This document shows positions 17,101 to 32,400 of a stretch of DNA of 64,000 bases, piece by piece. Both the position numbers and the translations under genes were made by a program. Below the pieces are notes generated by a model. It was not told where the DNA came from. It ran no database searches and was given only the letters and a program-made list of their open reading frames with translations. Where the stretch lies: NCBI GenBank assembly GCA_020057295.1, contig JAGVGF010000006.1, positions 179,752 to 243,751 of the forward strand, read 5' to 3'. How positions within the stretch are numbered: the first letter of the stretch is position 1; every line of letters begins with the position of its first letter. Source of the stretch: an archaeon. Lineage in GTDB: Archaea; Nanobdellota; Nanobdellia; Woesearchaeales; UBA9642.

Positions 17101-17385
17101 GATTTTGGAACAACATGTAGTAGTTCGTGTCCTGGAGTAGCAACAGAATGTGATACTAAATCTCCTCTAAGTATTTCTTCTAACCCTAATAAGTACTGTA
17201 ATGAGAATTGTCAACTGGAAGATTGCGGGGCACATATTCCAGATATGAGCGAACCAAGTCATTGCAAAACTCAATGTACATTTAATTCTGATTGCTCTAC
17301 TAATAGTTGTTGTACAACACCCGGAAAGCTAAGATTTAGAGATTGTCTTGAAATAGGAGAAACATGCAATTCAGCACCATCATAA
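14197..17385 (+). CDS. Prepilin-like anchored surface protein (1062 aa)
   Basis: The N-terminus MRDGYKKRGQFTIFVIVGIV is a short basic segment, then G, then one long hydrophobic helix (residues 10-33), as in archaeal class III prepilins. The exterior part begins with a helical region (KEYIDRNSINQYVTSCLDAV). It continues as beta-rich, Asn/Thr-rich sequence with many N-x-S/T sequons, including a block like a cadherin/Ig fold (about 390-520, DREADNEHLTYIYNLW). The last 250 residues are strongly Cys-rich (GNCNAGINPGIPDKCSNSCG, CSTNSCCTTPGKL). It has its own promoter and precedes the 5637-residue gene by 99 bp. Function is unknown; a surface fibre or adhesin is inferred. Cleavage by a prepilin peptidase is likely but unproven. 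Confidence 0.85.
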   Translation: MRDGYKKRGQFTIFVIVGIVIFFIFSFAIYSRAKLVSTQLTTLADRQIKEYIDRNSINQYVTSCLDAVANEAIIQAGIQGGVYNFSGQTLNTDYVLYTDSYHNRTVNLSIVIKENNGCPDSRPAYQYVVTQSPGFYPFTFGNVYLNALDSLYKPAYAGGINNCTINNFHEHSGFFGVNNLSILCDLNGANTVDFRYGNSNSISCDYYNYENTLQVSMQDFISREVNKCINFTEVLKRSPSNITLVGNVSSRVLFGQQGMEITLEYPFTIMMFNRQPVTRMFDFTVNKNIAFKELYDYTYELANNEVKDIKFYINRSGNSITSRSTRRLGEDVFSSNYIIDIHSGNAYNNFTDIISVIDYDNKINGEPLVINFGIKNRRPALEYIHEGTSDLYDVLGVENETMILTPVGFDPDREADNEHLTYIYNLWAEDYKNVYNYTDIKCREPDNLNYIIANCTNGFNISLSGAPHNWSNSTLYISTQTNASYRPSKEDTGYHIVRITIYDRNNLYDYQDVRIMVFDLPTAKINATNLYDDIPSNYTSYEDAYILNGTNSIAGTIAQSIGATLSTFTWNDSQEPFNITVDVRPGIQYRTLFIPNISLLTFSPDVAIWNITQYTFAKKGVSSQIHNISLTVNTSMGLKHTATWQVNVTQCVPHKATPFVYPYPYNPQPYNLINSLMANHTCCLSNYSYAPNTVECFNNVRYGLNRTLTDYRFYPNIPQDPNANPSYNIVYSGIILGDKTDNDIFRQTFLRNCSADRGNTCTGQASEEREDVTKCDDKNNGVSNIWVFGTYERCSGPPIANINVNLSSNPGCINYGSGQTFEKLSGAGTGSCTGASGRCATGNGPAESFGFGVSVYKYKCAGGCNSVNGKCEPTNCLCDRTCDGGVSSECEIYGPGSHNTGKCDINSIEKECNNCNYQTTGKCKLTGLNNCNANIDCDGKTPGMATGNCNAGINPGIPDKCSNSCGVEDFGTTCSSSCPGVATECDTKSPLSISSNPNKYCNENCQLEDCGAHIPDMSEPSHCKTQCTFNSDCSTNSCCTTPGKLRFRDCLEIGETCNSAPS

Positions 17386-17436
17386 ATATTTCATTATAAT
17401 AAACCAATATCAATTTGTGCTTACAAAACCAAAACA

Positions 17437-17444
17437 TATTTAAA
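17437..17444 (+). promoter_or_regulatory. TATA box for the 5637-aa gene
   Basis: TATTTAAA lies about 45 bp before the ATG. The leader of about 20 nt contains AAGGTGGGTG (17471-17480), a strong ribosome site. The next gene starts 13 bp after this one ends, so the promoter may also drive at least the first genes of the prepilin-like array. Confidence 0.5.
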
Positions 17445-17484
17445 TACTATTGGTGGGTATTAGTGTTAAAAAGGTGGGTGTTTA

Positions 17485-20400
17485 ATGAACTTAAGGGTTT
17501 TAAAGTATTTTATAGTATTTATCCTCTTACTAAGCACGTTTATACTGGTTAATTCTTCTAATGTTAATGCTACATGTAATGTTTGGTTTAATGGTTGTTA
17601 TAAGGATGCTAATGCATGTACTGTTGGTAGTGCTTCTTATAATCAATACAAATGTAGACCATTTGTTGATGTTGATGCACCAATATGTACACTCGGTAAT
17701 GATCCTAAATGTATGCCTGGATGTTGTTGTCCTACATCTGCTTCTGCTGAACTTACTCTATCTGGATTATGTAATGTTACTAGAGGAACATTTAATTCTG
17801 GTAGTTATACATTAACTCAATGTCAAAATTTTTGTTCTAGTGTGGTTGCTGGTAGCAAATATAATATTACAGGAACAGTTACAATAGTTGGTACAGGTCT
17901 TGTTTCTGGTGCACATATAACTCTTAATCCTAGTGCTAAAAATAATAATACTATTTCTGGTGGTACTTATTCTTTGTACAATGTTGATCCTGGAACGTAC
18001 ACTGTTACTGCAGAATATAGTGGATGTAATAATAATACTCAAGTAGTAATTGTTAACTCTAATGTTGTTTCAGATATCACGATTAAGTGTGATTATTATA
18101 GTGTTAGTGGTAATGTGAATTATACTTCTGGCGGAATCTCTGGTGCAGAAGTTAAATCTAGTGTAGGAAATATTATTAGTGGAACAAATGGAGCGTATAC
18201 TCTTAGTAATATTTTAAAAAATACTGCATTTGATATTACAGCTAATAAAACAATTGGCGTTAATTGTTTCGGAACAATACATATTAATCCCGTACAAAGT
18301 AATCTTGTCGGACAAAATATTACTTTAGTATGTAATACTTATACTTTTAATGGAACAATTAAGAAACGTGATAATTCTCCATTAAGCGATGCAACAGTAA
18401 GTAGTAGAGGAGGACTTACAACAGGCAATGCTGCAGGATTTTATAATTTTAATTCTGTAACTCCTGGAAGTATTACCGTAACTGCTGTAAAAAATGGAAT
18501 CGCTGTTAGTGGTGGTATAATGAGTTGTAGTGGAGAGTTATCTTTTAGTTTAGATAATAATTATATCAACAAAGATTTTATTGTAACTTGTTGTACTGAT
18601 AAAACTTATAAGAGTCCATGTATAGATGGTCAGATAGAAACTACTGTAGAAACAACATGTGATGATGGTAGACCTTTAACCAATACAAAGAGTTATGCAC
18701 CATGTAGCGTTCCTACTGCTTGTGAATGGAATTTAACATGGACTGGATGTGCTGCTAATGCTGAAACTGAAAGTGCTGTTCCTGGTACTCCTGCAAAAAT
18801 TATTGCTAATGGTTGTGATCCTAATATAATAACGCCACAGCCAGAATTAGTACGTGCATGTCCAACACAATGTGGTGATGGAAATTTAAATGTTTCTAGA
18901 ATATTAAATGGTTTTGTAGTTCCTGAAACTTGTGATTATAATTATAAAAGTGGAATATATAATGTAAGTGATAGTTGTTTCGCTGCATGGCAAGCTGCCG
19001 ATATTAGTAATCCTAAAAAAATAAATTTTAAGAGCGATTTAACAACAGATGCTACATGTTACATTGGAAACTGCACATGTAAAACACCTCCTCCAAAAAT
19101 AATTCCTACATGTGTTGACAATCCTGGTAATCTTAGTGACTTAAACATTTCTCATATTGCAATGCAGCACGCATTTAATGTCAGCTGGAATATAACTAAT
19201 CAAAGCTGTGCAAATTATGTTTCAAACTTTAGTTTAAGAATTTGTAATAATGCCACCGGTGCATGCATGGATGTACTAAATAATTATGTTCCAGTAAATA
19301 ACAGTATTAGTAATAATAGTAGAGCATATTTACATAATGCTTCTGACAATAAACCAATACCTATAGTTGAACTTACTGAATATTGTTATGAATTAACAGT
19401 TACGTTTAATGATAGTATTGTTGATCCTGCAAAACGTAAAAGCAGTATGATTAAGTGTATTAAGGCTGGTGATGAAAAATGTATGAGCATACATACCGAT
19501 AGTTGGTGTACAAGCAATAAGAAAACTAGTTGTTATGCAAATAATACAATTAATATTGTTCCTACTATCTGCTCAGCTACAGAATTTTGTACAAACGTTA
19601 ACGGAAATGCAGAATGTGTATATCAGCCAGAGTGCAATTTATGTAATGGTATCTTCGGAATATTAAGTTATAGTGAATTGAGAATACCTAGTCTAAGGTC
19701 AGATGCTAATTTAGGAAAACTAATATGGTGTCCTTCATTAGTTCATCCAAATCCTAATCCTTCGCAAGATTGGTTTGATTCAAGTAATCTTTATGGTTGT
19801 TACTTAGATTATTCTATGTCTACAACTGTTGATCAATCGTATGATTGTGATAAAGTACTTTCTTGTTATAATTATTTATCTAAAGATTCTTGTGAAAATG
19901 ATTATTGTAACAAATTTAATCAGACAGGAGCTAATGGTTGTGGATGGCAACCATACAACGGGGATAAATCACTTACTCCTAACATTTTTGGTAAAGGTGT
20001 ATGTAGACCTAAGAACGAATCCGAACAACAGTGCGGATTATGTAATGATAATAATCCTTTAAAAGTTAACAGAATATTTAGTAATTGTACTAAAGACATT
20101 TGTGGATTATATGGTAACTGTTTCTTTAACACTAACGGAAACAATTGTATGAATGCAAGAGATGTTACTTGTCCAACATATACACTTCAAGACGATTGTA
20201 TAGGAACGAGCAGGAAAAATGTAAGTACGGTTGTTGATTGGAATCTTGTAGATGGTTTGTTAAGAAAAGTTAGCGGAACTAATGTAAGGATTAATAGTTC
20301 TGATGCTGTTGGCTTGGGCGTATGTTATTGGGATGGTTCATGTAAACGTAATACAGATAATAAAACAGACATAGTTGATTGTAAACCAATAGCATTAGGA

Positions 20401-23400
20401 GGAAAACTTACTATATGTACTAAAGATTATATTGCTCCAGTAACTAAAATTACTAATCGTACAGCTTACGGATTATTAATGGACTTGAATGGCGAGATAG
20501 AAATACAAGATAATAATGCATGGCCGATAGGAGATTCAAGCATAGACACTTCATATATTAATATCGGACCATCAAAGACAACATGGATGTATTACTGCGT
20601 GTCAGCATATGGTGTAGGTCCATGTTATCCTGATAATACTATGAATTTTACTGATTCTCAACAAAAGTATAAGGTTAATTTAACTAACTTCGGTCTAAGC
20701 AATGCAAATAATAGTCAATTGTTTACGATGTATTATTTCTCTGAGGATCCTGCAAAGAATCTTGAATTAATAAAGAGTTTCACATTTAAGTTAGATACTG
20801 AAGGACCAAACGTTAATGTAAACATAGGACTTGATCCTTACAAATTAAGCAGAAATCAATGGTTAACAAATATTACTGTAGATTTACAAGTTGTTAACAA
20901 CGAATTATCTCCTCCTGTAGAATGTAAATTTACAATGCATCCCCCAGAGACTATTGATAGAGTAATATCATTCAATGGTAAGGAACAGTATAATATTCCT
21001 CGAAGAGATAATCCTTCAGATGTAAAAATATATAACATAGCTACTGACAGATTACATACAGCATATCCTGAATTAGTTAATGGCGCATATACTTGGGAGT
21101 TGGATTGTTTTGATGCAGCTAAAAATCCTACACATAAAACAGGCAGCATTCAAATTGATGGAGATCTAAGAATTAATAACCCTATTCCAAAAACTAAAAC
21201 ATTTACAACAAGAAGTCTAGCTACTGGCACAGTACACACGTATCCTGTTAATATTAGTGTTAATACTACTGGTCCTGGATTGTGTAAATACAATGATACC
21301 ACACCATCATTACCTTTCAATAGTGCTTCAATGATTTCAATGATTAATGGATCATTTAATGATACATTAAAAACACAACAACACAATGCAACTATAAATA
21401 TTCCATTAAATGAACCTTATATTAATGGGACAGGATTATATTATTATTACATTGCATGTAATGTAAGTATTAATAGCGAGTATAATGTTATTACTGGTGA
21501 TGATTCTGATAATCCTGCATTTGCAATTGATGATGCAGCACCCGAGACTAAATTAATGGATGCTGGAAGAATTCCAATAAAAGAGTATAATAGCAGTATT
21601 CCAGCAAAAGATGGTTCAGTAGAAGATGTATTGAGGTTAATATTATCCTGTGATGATAATAATACATTATTGAGAACGTTATCGAATGCTAGCATGGCGT
21701 TTGGTTGTAATAATACAGCAAGATACTACTGTATATATAATAGTTCAAATGATTGTACAAATACTGCAACATACACACAATTTACTAGTGATATAGTGTT
21801 GAACTATAATATACGTGATGGTCCAGATAAAAAAATGTATGGTAATAATCCTAGAATATTCTTCTACAGTAAAGATCTTGGCGGTAATGTTGAAGATATA
21901 AAGTATGTTCAATTAAAGCTTAAAAATAATGTTTTAGAGAATCCTAATGTTACATTATACAATCCTTATGATATTAGTAAAGATATTATGAATATTACTG
22001 CTAGAGGAATAGATATTAATCAAGCATTAATTGCTATAAAAGTTAATTATAGTGATGAAACTAATGTTAGTATAGCATCATTGTCTAAATATTATGAAGT
22101 TCATAAAATAGATAGCGATAATGCATATGTTCCATTAAGAGAAGATACTCCGCTTAATAATACTGGAGAATTCCTATTCTTTAGACAATATTGGCCTAAT
22201 GGAAAATATAATTTAACTATTAATGCTACTGATGAAGATGGCAATAATAATATTAATACTACAATATTCTATGTTGAAGCGCCAGAAAACTTTGTACAAT
22301 TACAATCACCGGTATTAGGCATAGGAACTACAAGATTCTACAACATTAATGTGTCAACATTATATGATAGTACATGCAAATATAGTACAAGTGTATATCC
22401 AGCATATATTAATCTTTCAGACTGGTATATACAGTTAGATTATAAATTATTTAATATAACTAATGTTTCTGAGAATTTATATCATAATATTGCCAATTAT
22501 GATGGTGATGCTAGCGGAACGTTATATGTAATATGTAAAACTATTGATAGTTTAGATGAAAGTAATAAATCGTATGTTATGACATCGTTCCCCGTAGGAT
22601 ATTTAACCACAAATCCTGTTGTTAAGAATATTACATTCATCGGCCAACCAACATTCGATCCATTTAATAGTACGATAATCAATGCATCATACAATGCAAC
22701 AATAATTAAAGTTATTACAGACCAAGATACCGTATGTAGAATTAATGGTACTAGCACAATATTAAACGTCTATAATATGATGTTAAATGGTTCTGGAGTT
22801 TTAGAAAATATTTCAGATTATAATAGTTACAGTACAACACACACATTATTGATAAATTACAGTGGAAGACTAGGATCCACAATCAGCGGAGTATTCAATT
22901 ATACTATTAATTGTACCAACCATGCACAGAGAACAATCGCAAATGATACAAAGATATATCTAGATTTGAATTATCCTGCACCATCATTAACATACAGCGT
23001 AAATAATTCATATATAACTCGTAAGAGCATTAATGTAACATTCAACGATCCTTACATTACAAATTATACTTATAGTATTATCACAAATATTGCAGATCCT
23101 TGTACATATCTTACTTCCAAAGCATTTGGAACAATACTAGATGTTAAAGAAACATCAAAAGTATGTGTCAAAGGAGTAGATGTTTTAGGAAGAGCAGATA
23201 CTAAAACAATTCCTATAACTATTAGAAACTTTGATAGCGGAAATGTTACTGTTATTAGTCCAAGATATTTAAAAGATAAATACATACTTGGTCAAACAGC
23301 AACATTTGATTTAGTTATTGATACTGATGTAAATGCTACATGTAAATATACTAAGGCTGCAGACTTCCTTGAGGGCGGAACTAATCCTTTAGATACACTA

Positions 23401-26400
23401 TCATTTGACTACATATATAATGATGCTAGAGCTAAGTTAATGAATACTACGAATTCTACAAGTAATATAACAGGATACAACATAGGATTTGGCGAGAATG
23501 TTTTTGAGGATTTAATAATTATATGTAAAGCAGCAAATGTCGATCCTACATCATCGCCTAACATTAGCAGAGCATTCAGTGTTGCGTGGGATAATACATC
23601 TTCAAGTATCAACATTAATGCGCCACAATTAATTGATGATATGAATAATAGAATTGCGGTATTCGATATTACTACTGATGATAATACTATGTGTTATTTC
23701 AACGGAACATTATTCAACGGAGATAAAGACAATATATTATATAATGATTCAACAAAATATGTAAGTTACAAACAAACTCATAGACACACCACATATTATA
23801 CTAATCCAGAACATTATGTTGGTAATGATATATTATATACATATAATATTACATGTATTAATACTGCGGGATTATCAGGCAAGAACAACACTAATATAAG
23901 ATTCAAGCCAGCTATTAATATATCAGTCACACGTAATAGTCCAACACTATATCTGACAAATACTAGCTTACTCGTTTCTGCAAATACATCTATACAAGCT
24001 AATTGTTCATTGTATGTCAACAACACATTCAGTAGATGGATGGCTCCTACATCAAATAATAAGACACATAATATTTTAATAGATTTGAAAGATAATGAAT
24101 ATAATCTTAATGTATCATGTTTCGTTAATAGTAATATCAGTATAAGAGGAAGTACGAATTATACAGTTATTGTCGATACTAGACCTAGCAGAGTAGAATT
24201 ATCTGCTAATTCTATAATGTGTAATTTATCATTCTTTAATGCTAGTTTGAATATTATTAGCGCATACGGCATTAAAAATTATACATACGTTGTGTATAAC
24301 GGTTTGAATAACGAGATTAACAGAACTAAAATAACTTCAAGTATGGGTCGAACATATAATACATTATTAAATTATACAACACCTACAAATGTTAATGGTG
24401 AAGCTTACAGTTTAGAAGTTTCTGCAATATTTAATGACGGCAGCACGGATAGTAAGACTGTTAGTGTAACAACATATGATCCTGCTACTGATTCTCATTG
24501 TGATTATGTTAATCCCGGATTGACTATTACTAATAAAACAATAAATGCCAATATGGCAGAAGTAAACATTAGCTGTACTGACGCTAACAGTGGATGTAAA
24601 GGATATAGTTATGATATCATACCTGTTGGATGGGATTGCGCTACACGTGCAGTATATGGAAGTTTACAAACATTCACAAATAATAATGCATCAATAATAT
24701 TAACAAACGGACAAACAGGAAGATTATGTGTAAAAGTCTATGATAATAGTGTAAATAATAATTATAATACTACTGATGTTACAATAAATACCAGAGTAGC
24801 AATATGTAGTAACGGAGAATTAGACAGGATAGACCCAGCAATAATAGCAAACTACAATCTAGCAATAGGATCAACAAATGATTACAACGAAGTATGTGAT
24901 GGAAGTAATCTAAGAATAAACAGTTGTATTAATGTGCCACATAGTCCAGCATATACTGCAGGAACATTAACATGTAACCTCGGAATATGTAGCACATATA
25001 ACGAATCACAATGCAGACAAGGAATGCCAATAACACTAACAACACCACTATACTTCGGAATAGCAAATAAAAGCATATACAATCTAACGATAACAACACC
25101 ATCAAACAGCACATGCAGACTAGTAACAACACAACTACCAGATCCACTACCAGAAGGAGTAACAATAATAGACATATACAACGAGGCAGCTGACAAAAAT
25201 TTAACAAACAGAACGAATTACAAAGAAAATTATATAACAATAAATGCAACAGAACTAAACGATACATCACTATTCAACGAATATGCTAGAATAATATGTA
25301 ATAACACAGAACCAAACGCGAATGAAACAGGACAAGCATACAATGAGATACCATTAACGTTAGGATACTACGCTAATGGACCAACATTAAATATTACAGG
25401 ACCATCTATAATAAGAGATTTCAATTCTAGAATAATTACGCTAACTGTAGATACTAATCATCCTAGTATCTGTTATATTGAAGGACCATTAACTGGAGGA
25501 GCATATGCTAAGGCAAATATACCACCAGGTAAAGCATTAAACAAATATTATGATTATGATTATACAAGATTAAGAACATTAAATTATATGGCTGTTGTTA
25601 ATCCATTAGATTATGATAAATTCAGATATAATATTAGTTGTACTGACAGAGCAAATCTAACCACAGTTAAAGAATACAACATAACATATAACATTAGTCA
25701 AGATATTAATATTACATTTAATATGGCTAATTATTCATTAAATTCTAATGTAGAAATTGCTGTTAATACAAGCGTCATAGCTAATTGTACTATATTCATA
25801 GATGGATTTAATAACGGAACTTTCGGAGCTAACGGATTAATTCATTCTAAATATTTCACATTAGGAAGCAAAAATAATCATGAGATAGGAGTACAATGTA
25901 ATATTCCTAATACCGTAATATATTCTGAAATTAAATACCATAATATTACTGTTGATTTACAAAATCCTACAGTTAATATAAGTACTATTAACACAACAAC
26001 TTGTAATCTTGAATCATTCGATGTAAAAGTCAATGGCTCTGATGATACTACGCTTATATCATATAATTATACTGTTACGAGCACAGGAATAAGTTATACT
26101 AGCGGCAGCATAAATATTCCAGATACTATAACGTTCAATAATGAAGGTAACGGATTAACTGATGGTCAAGTATACAATATTGATGTATATACCATAGATC
26201 AATTTGGTAAGAACAGCGATCATAAACAATTAGCGATAACTGCACACAGTCCAAATAATAGCATCACATGTGATAGTAGAGAACCTACTATAACTATTGG
26301 TACTGCAACAATTATCAACAACACATTTGCTACTGTAGAAATTAATTGTACAGATTCAAAGGATGTAGCTAACGGAATATCTGCTAGTGGATGTCAATCA

Positions 26401-29400
26401 AAATATAAATATGCAACAGTTCCAAAAGGAGATTGTTCTGGACTAACAGAATCAGATTACAAAGAAGCAGAATTCTCCAACACTGATGAATATTCTAGTA
26501 CGCGTAAGTTAATATTATATGGAGATGTTGCAAAATTATGTGTACGTGGAATGGATAGAAGCGGAAAATATGCATATGCTAATAAAACCATATCGTTAAA
26601 TGCAATTGGATGTGGTGATGGAATAATACAGATAAAACCAACATTATCTGATTTAGGTTATGTATCAAGTTATGATAATTGGAATCAAGCATATTACGAT
26701 AGTATAACATACGAATATTGTGATACAAATGGAGCCACAGGAGCAACAAATTTAAGCGGCCAATCCTGCCAGAGTCTCGGTGAAGGAGTTGGTGGAACAT
26801 TATCATGCCCACATACTGGTGCTAACAAATGTAATTTCGATACTAGTAATTGTGTCAAGGGAATTAATGTTATATTAATTTCTCCATTACCGTTTGGATT
26901 AGGTCAATATAATAATTATAATTTGAGTGTTGGTACAAATAATTACACTTCAGTATGTAAAATAGGTGAATTAACATATCCTGGAGATACAATTGGTTCT
27001 TTCAATTATAATACTATGAATGTAATGAATCAGAGTGTAGTAAATAGTAGTATTAACAATTATACAATAACTATGAATGGTGGAGAGTATTATTATGCGC
27101 ATAAATATATCATATGTAACGCATCAATTTCAGGATATACTGGACCTGTTCTAGGAACATTCGGAATATTAGATGTATACACGGGTTATGAAGGAACATT
27201 ACCAAACATTTCATTAGGATTAGATAGAACTAAATTATTTGATTGGAATGATAGGACAGCATATGTCTACATAAATACTACTGACACTAATGGAATTGAT
27301 GAAAATACTGTTTGTTATATCAATGATAGTGGAATACTATATAATACATATTTAATACCAAACGGAAATGTAACAGATTATAGTACATATAGTTCTAAAA
27401 AAGCAGTGTATGTTGATTTCGGATCTAGATATACTAATCCAGCATATAAAATGTTTACATATAATGTTACATGTATTAATCGTGCACAGAAAAATACTAG
27501 TAAAACAATCAATTTAGAATATAATATTGTTGATTATATCAATATAAATAAGACTTTCCCATCAAGCCAATACATTGGCAGTGCAACTACAGATCTTGAT
27601 ATAAAAACAAACATATTAGCTAGATGTACTGTCAATGATGGAACATTAAAATCAATGGACAGCACATTAAGCACTACACACACTACTAATGTTAACATAG
27701 GAAACGGATGGAAGAATGTTACAGTAATATGTACATCACCATTTGCTAGCAGTAGAACTTTAATTAATACTACAGAATTTAGATTTAGAGGAAGTACTGT
27801 TGGTCCTAATGATGTAGCAATCAATGTAACATATAATTCATGTAGTTTGAATGATGTAAATATAACATTTAATTCTACAGATGTTACTGGAACAGGAATT
27901 GATAATTATAACTACAGTATTTCATCAGGAGTCAAAGATTGGACTATTGTAAATACGGTTGGTGGAAATACACACATAAACATTAAACCATCAGTCTCGT
28001 TAGTTTCAGGATCAGAATATACTGTACAAGCAACTGCTGTTGATAAAGCTGGATTTGTATCATCAGTAACATCAACAACATTTAGAGCATTAAATAACAC
28101 TGTATGGCAATGTGATAATACTAATCCTTCAATGACAATAACATTACAACCTGTAACATCAATATATAGAAAAGATGTTGAAATTAAATGTACTGATAAT
28201 TACTGTACTACTAGTTTCGATTATGCATTGATTGACCAATCAGGAAGTTGTAATAGTGCAACATATATAACTAAATCTTATGATACAATAAATACAGATT
28301 ATAGTACTGGAAAATTAACTATTGATAATACTAGTAAAGTTTGTGTCAAAGGAAGAGACTTAAAAGGAAATCTTGGAACATACGAGTTGGTAGTTACTGT
28401 TACTGATAGAACAAGCGGAATTATTAGAATAATTTATCCAACATTCTTAGAAGGACAATATATAACATCAAATACTAGCGTTACAAACGTAGTGATAGAC
28501 ACTGGTGTAACTGCTAACTGTAGATTAACAGAAGCAACAGGAACACTACCAGCATCAAACAATGCAGTATATGCAGGATCTAAAGATTTCAACGTTACAG
28601 GAAGCACATTAAAAATACATAATATAACTAATTTCACATTCACTAACGCAAACACTCTATACGATTGGCTATTCATATGTAATAGAACTGATGTGCTTAA
28701 TGCTCCAGAAAGTGAAGCATATATTATGGATGTATACAGTTTAATGTATGATGCAACAAAACCAACAATAGATAGCGTTTCAAGTACAAGTGTAACAGAC
28801 AGATGGGATAAAAATACAGAATTAACAATAATAACTAATGAACCTACAATATGTTATAGAGATGGAGTAATAATAAATAATCTAAATACAAGCAAATATA
28901 ATGACTATAATACCAAGCACATTGAAAAGATATCTTACATATCGTTAGGAGAAACATCACAAACATTCAATTATAATATAATATGTATGAATAGAGCTAA
29001 ATTAAACAGCACAAGTTCTGGAATATCAGTGTTATACGATTTAAACGATACACTAGGATTAGTAAAGACTGCGCCAGCAAGCAGTTCAGATGATATATAC
29101 TTAGCAAGTAATAGTGTAGAATTACAAGTTAGAACTAATTTATTAGCAGTATGCACTGCAAACAATGGTAGTGTAACAAACGTTATGGAATTACAACAAC
29201 CATCAACAGATCAATACTATTACTATAATATACAATTATCAAGTCTATCAAATATTACCAATGTAAATGTAACATGTGTACGAAGTGGAAGTATAGATGA
29301 ATCACACAAATATATATTACATTCTAACGTTGTTGGTCCACAACAACCAACTGTAAGTGTATCACCAAACGTGTGTAGTTTAACTAATGTAGCACTAACA

Positions 29401-32400
29401 TTTAATGTTACAGACGCTACAGGTGTTGGTATAAGAGAATATAATTATACTATACTTAATTCAACTTTAGGAACTGCTAAGGGATGGAGTACAATAACTA
29501 GCAATACAGACACAGCAACTTTATCATTAACACCGGATCAAACATACACTGTACAATTTATAGCAACAGATAATGCTGGATTCAAATCAAGTTTAGGTGT
29601 TGGAACATTCATTCCAAGAGCAGGAACAACATGGTATTGCGATAATACATATCCTGGAATTAATGTTAGAATAGTTTCCAATTCCATATTCTACAAAGAT
29701 GTGAATGTATCATGTAATGATAATTACTGTAATACTACATTTAAATGGGACTTTATAAGTCAATCAGGAACATGTAGTGGAACATCAACATATGACAAAA
29801 CAGGATATTATAATCAATTATTATCATTCAATAATAATAGCGGAAGACTATGTGTTAAAGGATACGATTACATAGGCCATAATACATACAATGAAACAAG
29901 CGTAGATATTATAAGTAGAAATGCTGGTGTGATGAATATTACTAATCCAACATTCTTAGAAACGCAATATATTATAGCACGTTCAAATGTTACCGATATT
30001 AATTTAACTACAGATATTAGTTCAGATTGTAAATACATAGCAGGCAATAGTTCAACTAATGATACTATAGCATATTCTGGTGCAACTCCATTTACAACAA
30101 CAGGCGGAACAACGAATCATAGTATTAGCGGATTTAGAATATACAGTCAACCTAACGAATTTGAAGATTACTACTTTATATGTAAACGTAATGACATAGT
30201 TGCTTCAGAAAGTGAAGCATATGCTGTTAAGAAAGATTACAGAATAACTTACGATGGCACTAATCCTGTTATTAATAATTATAGTGCTACAGATGTTACT
30301 GATAACTTGAATAAAAAGACTAATATAAGATTAACAACTAATGAACCTACAATATGTTATTACAATAATGGATCGTTGATGAATAATGATAATATCAAGT
30401 TATATAGTAGTTATACTAAAGATCATGAGACTATTATTGATTATACATTGACATTAGATAATAATCCACATCAATTGAATTATACATTATACTGTATGAA
30501 CTTTGTAGGACTAAACAGTACAAAAGTTAATATTTCTATACGTTATGAATTCACAAATGTCTTGAATTTAACAAAAGTTAGACCTGATGGCGTAAATAAT
30601 CCTGTATATTTATCAATTAATAATACAGAATTACAAGTTAAAGTAAATATGGATTCTAGTTGTAAATATGTATTAAATGGTGGTGCTCAGACAAACATAG
30701 CATTCAGCGCTACAACAGGCAGCGAGTATTATTATACTACAACATTAAATAATTTGGCTAATAGTAATACTATAAGCGTTACATGTACAAGATCAGGAAG
30801 TCTGCCTGTGAGTGCAGTATATAATGTCTATGCTAATAATGCCGGTCCTACTAATATGAATGTAAGTGCTAATACTATAACAACTTGTGGACAACCAAAT
30901 GTTACAGTAACATTCAGTGCAACCAATACTGGTGCAGGAATTAAAGGATTTAATTATACTATAAGAGATGAAACTGCAGGAACATTTATATCAAATGCAT
31001 TTACTAATAGTACAACAGTAACAATAGATACTAGCGTATGGATTGCAGGTCATGTATATAAGATTGAATCTAGAGCTGTAGATAATGCTGATGTATCATC
31101 ATCAAGTGATTGGATTGCAATAACATCTACAACAAGTAGTGCAACAGTTTGTGATAATACAAATCCATCATTAACTATTACAGATCAACAAACATCATTC
31201 TTAGATGTTATGGATGTAAGAATATCATGTACAGATACGATTAGTGGATGCACTAGCAGATTTAATTATTCGTTATTGGATGCCAATACAAATAATTGTA
31301 CTGGCGCAACTTATGATAATACAGAATTATACACTAACAATTTAACCATTACTGATCGTGGAAGATTATGTGTTAAAGGTTATGACAGGAATAATAATTC
31401 AGGATATAATACAGAGATTGTTAATATAATGAGCAAGAATAATACCGTAAATGTTACCACAGATACGCCAATCCCTCCTGTAAATTCAATTTATCCAAAC
31501 ACTTTGACAACCACATCACGATTAATCAACGTAACATTAACTTCAACTCTCGGAGCAACATGTAGGTATGGTTTAACACCAAACAACAATAATGGATTAG
31601 CGAATATGTACACTAATTACATACCGTTCAACACATCAGGAGACACCACACACATAATCAGAGAATTTGATACTCAAGAAAAGTACGAACAACTAGTTGA
31701 TGTAATATGTTACAATCAGAGTTTAAGTGCTACACCATATTCTAGATTAACATTACGAATAGTATATATCTCCAGTACAAGTACGCCTTTAATACAGTTT
31801 ACAGCACAGCCAAGTATTGTTTATGATTGGAATAATCGTAAAGCTAAATTGATTATAACGACTAATCAAGAGACTGTATGTACATTAACTTCAGCTAACG
31901 ACAACAAAAATAATTTACCAACAGATATTGGTAATTATAGTAATGCATTGACTTATCAATTAAATCATGAAAAAGATTTAGATTATACAGGATATGATAT
32001 TAGTATTAGAACATTTACTTACAGTGTTACATGTAAGAATCTTGTACAATTATCTTCAAGCAATACAACCGCTATATTATATAATGTCAGCAAGAACATA
32101 TCTATTGAATTAATCTCTCCATTAAATTATAATTCAAGTACTGTAGATTTAATGATTAATACTAGTTTAATAGCTAATTGTAATTTATTATTAGATGGAA
32201 CTGATAAGGGAGCATTAAGTAAAGATAATACCGGATTATTCCACAACATCGTTTTAACAGGATTAGTTAACGGAACATATAATACTGAATTTAGATGTAT
32301 TGTACCAATATTAGGTGTTACTGTATCTAAGAATTATAGTATTACTGTTAATACAAGTAGACCAAGAACATATTGTGGAGATGGTTTGACACAATTCATG

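Noticed and set aside
24882..25270. Two minus-strand frames inside the giant gene
   Set aside because: Leu/Val-rich translations typical of the antisense of Asn/Thr-rich coding sequence; no homology-like motif or start signal.
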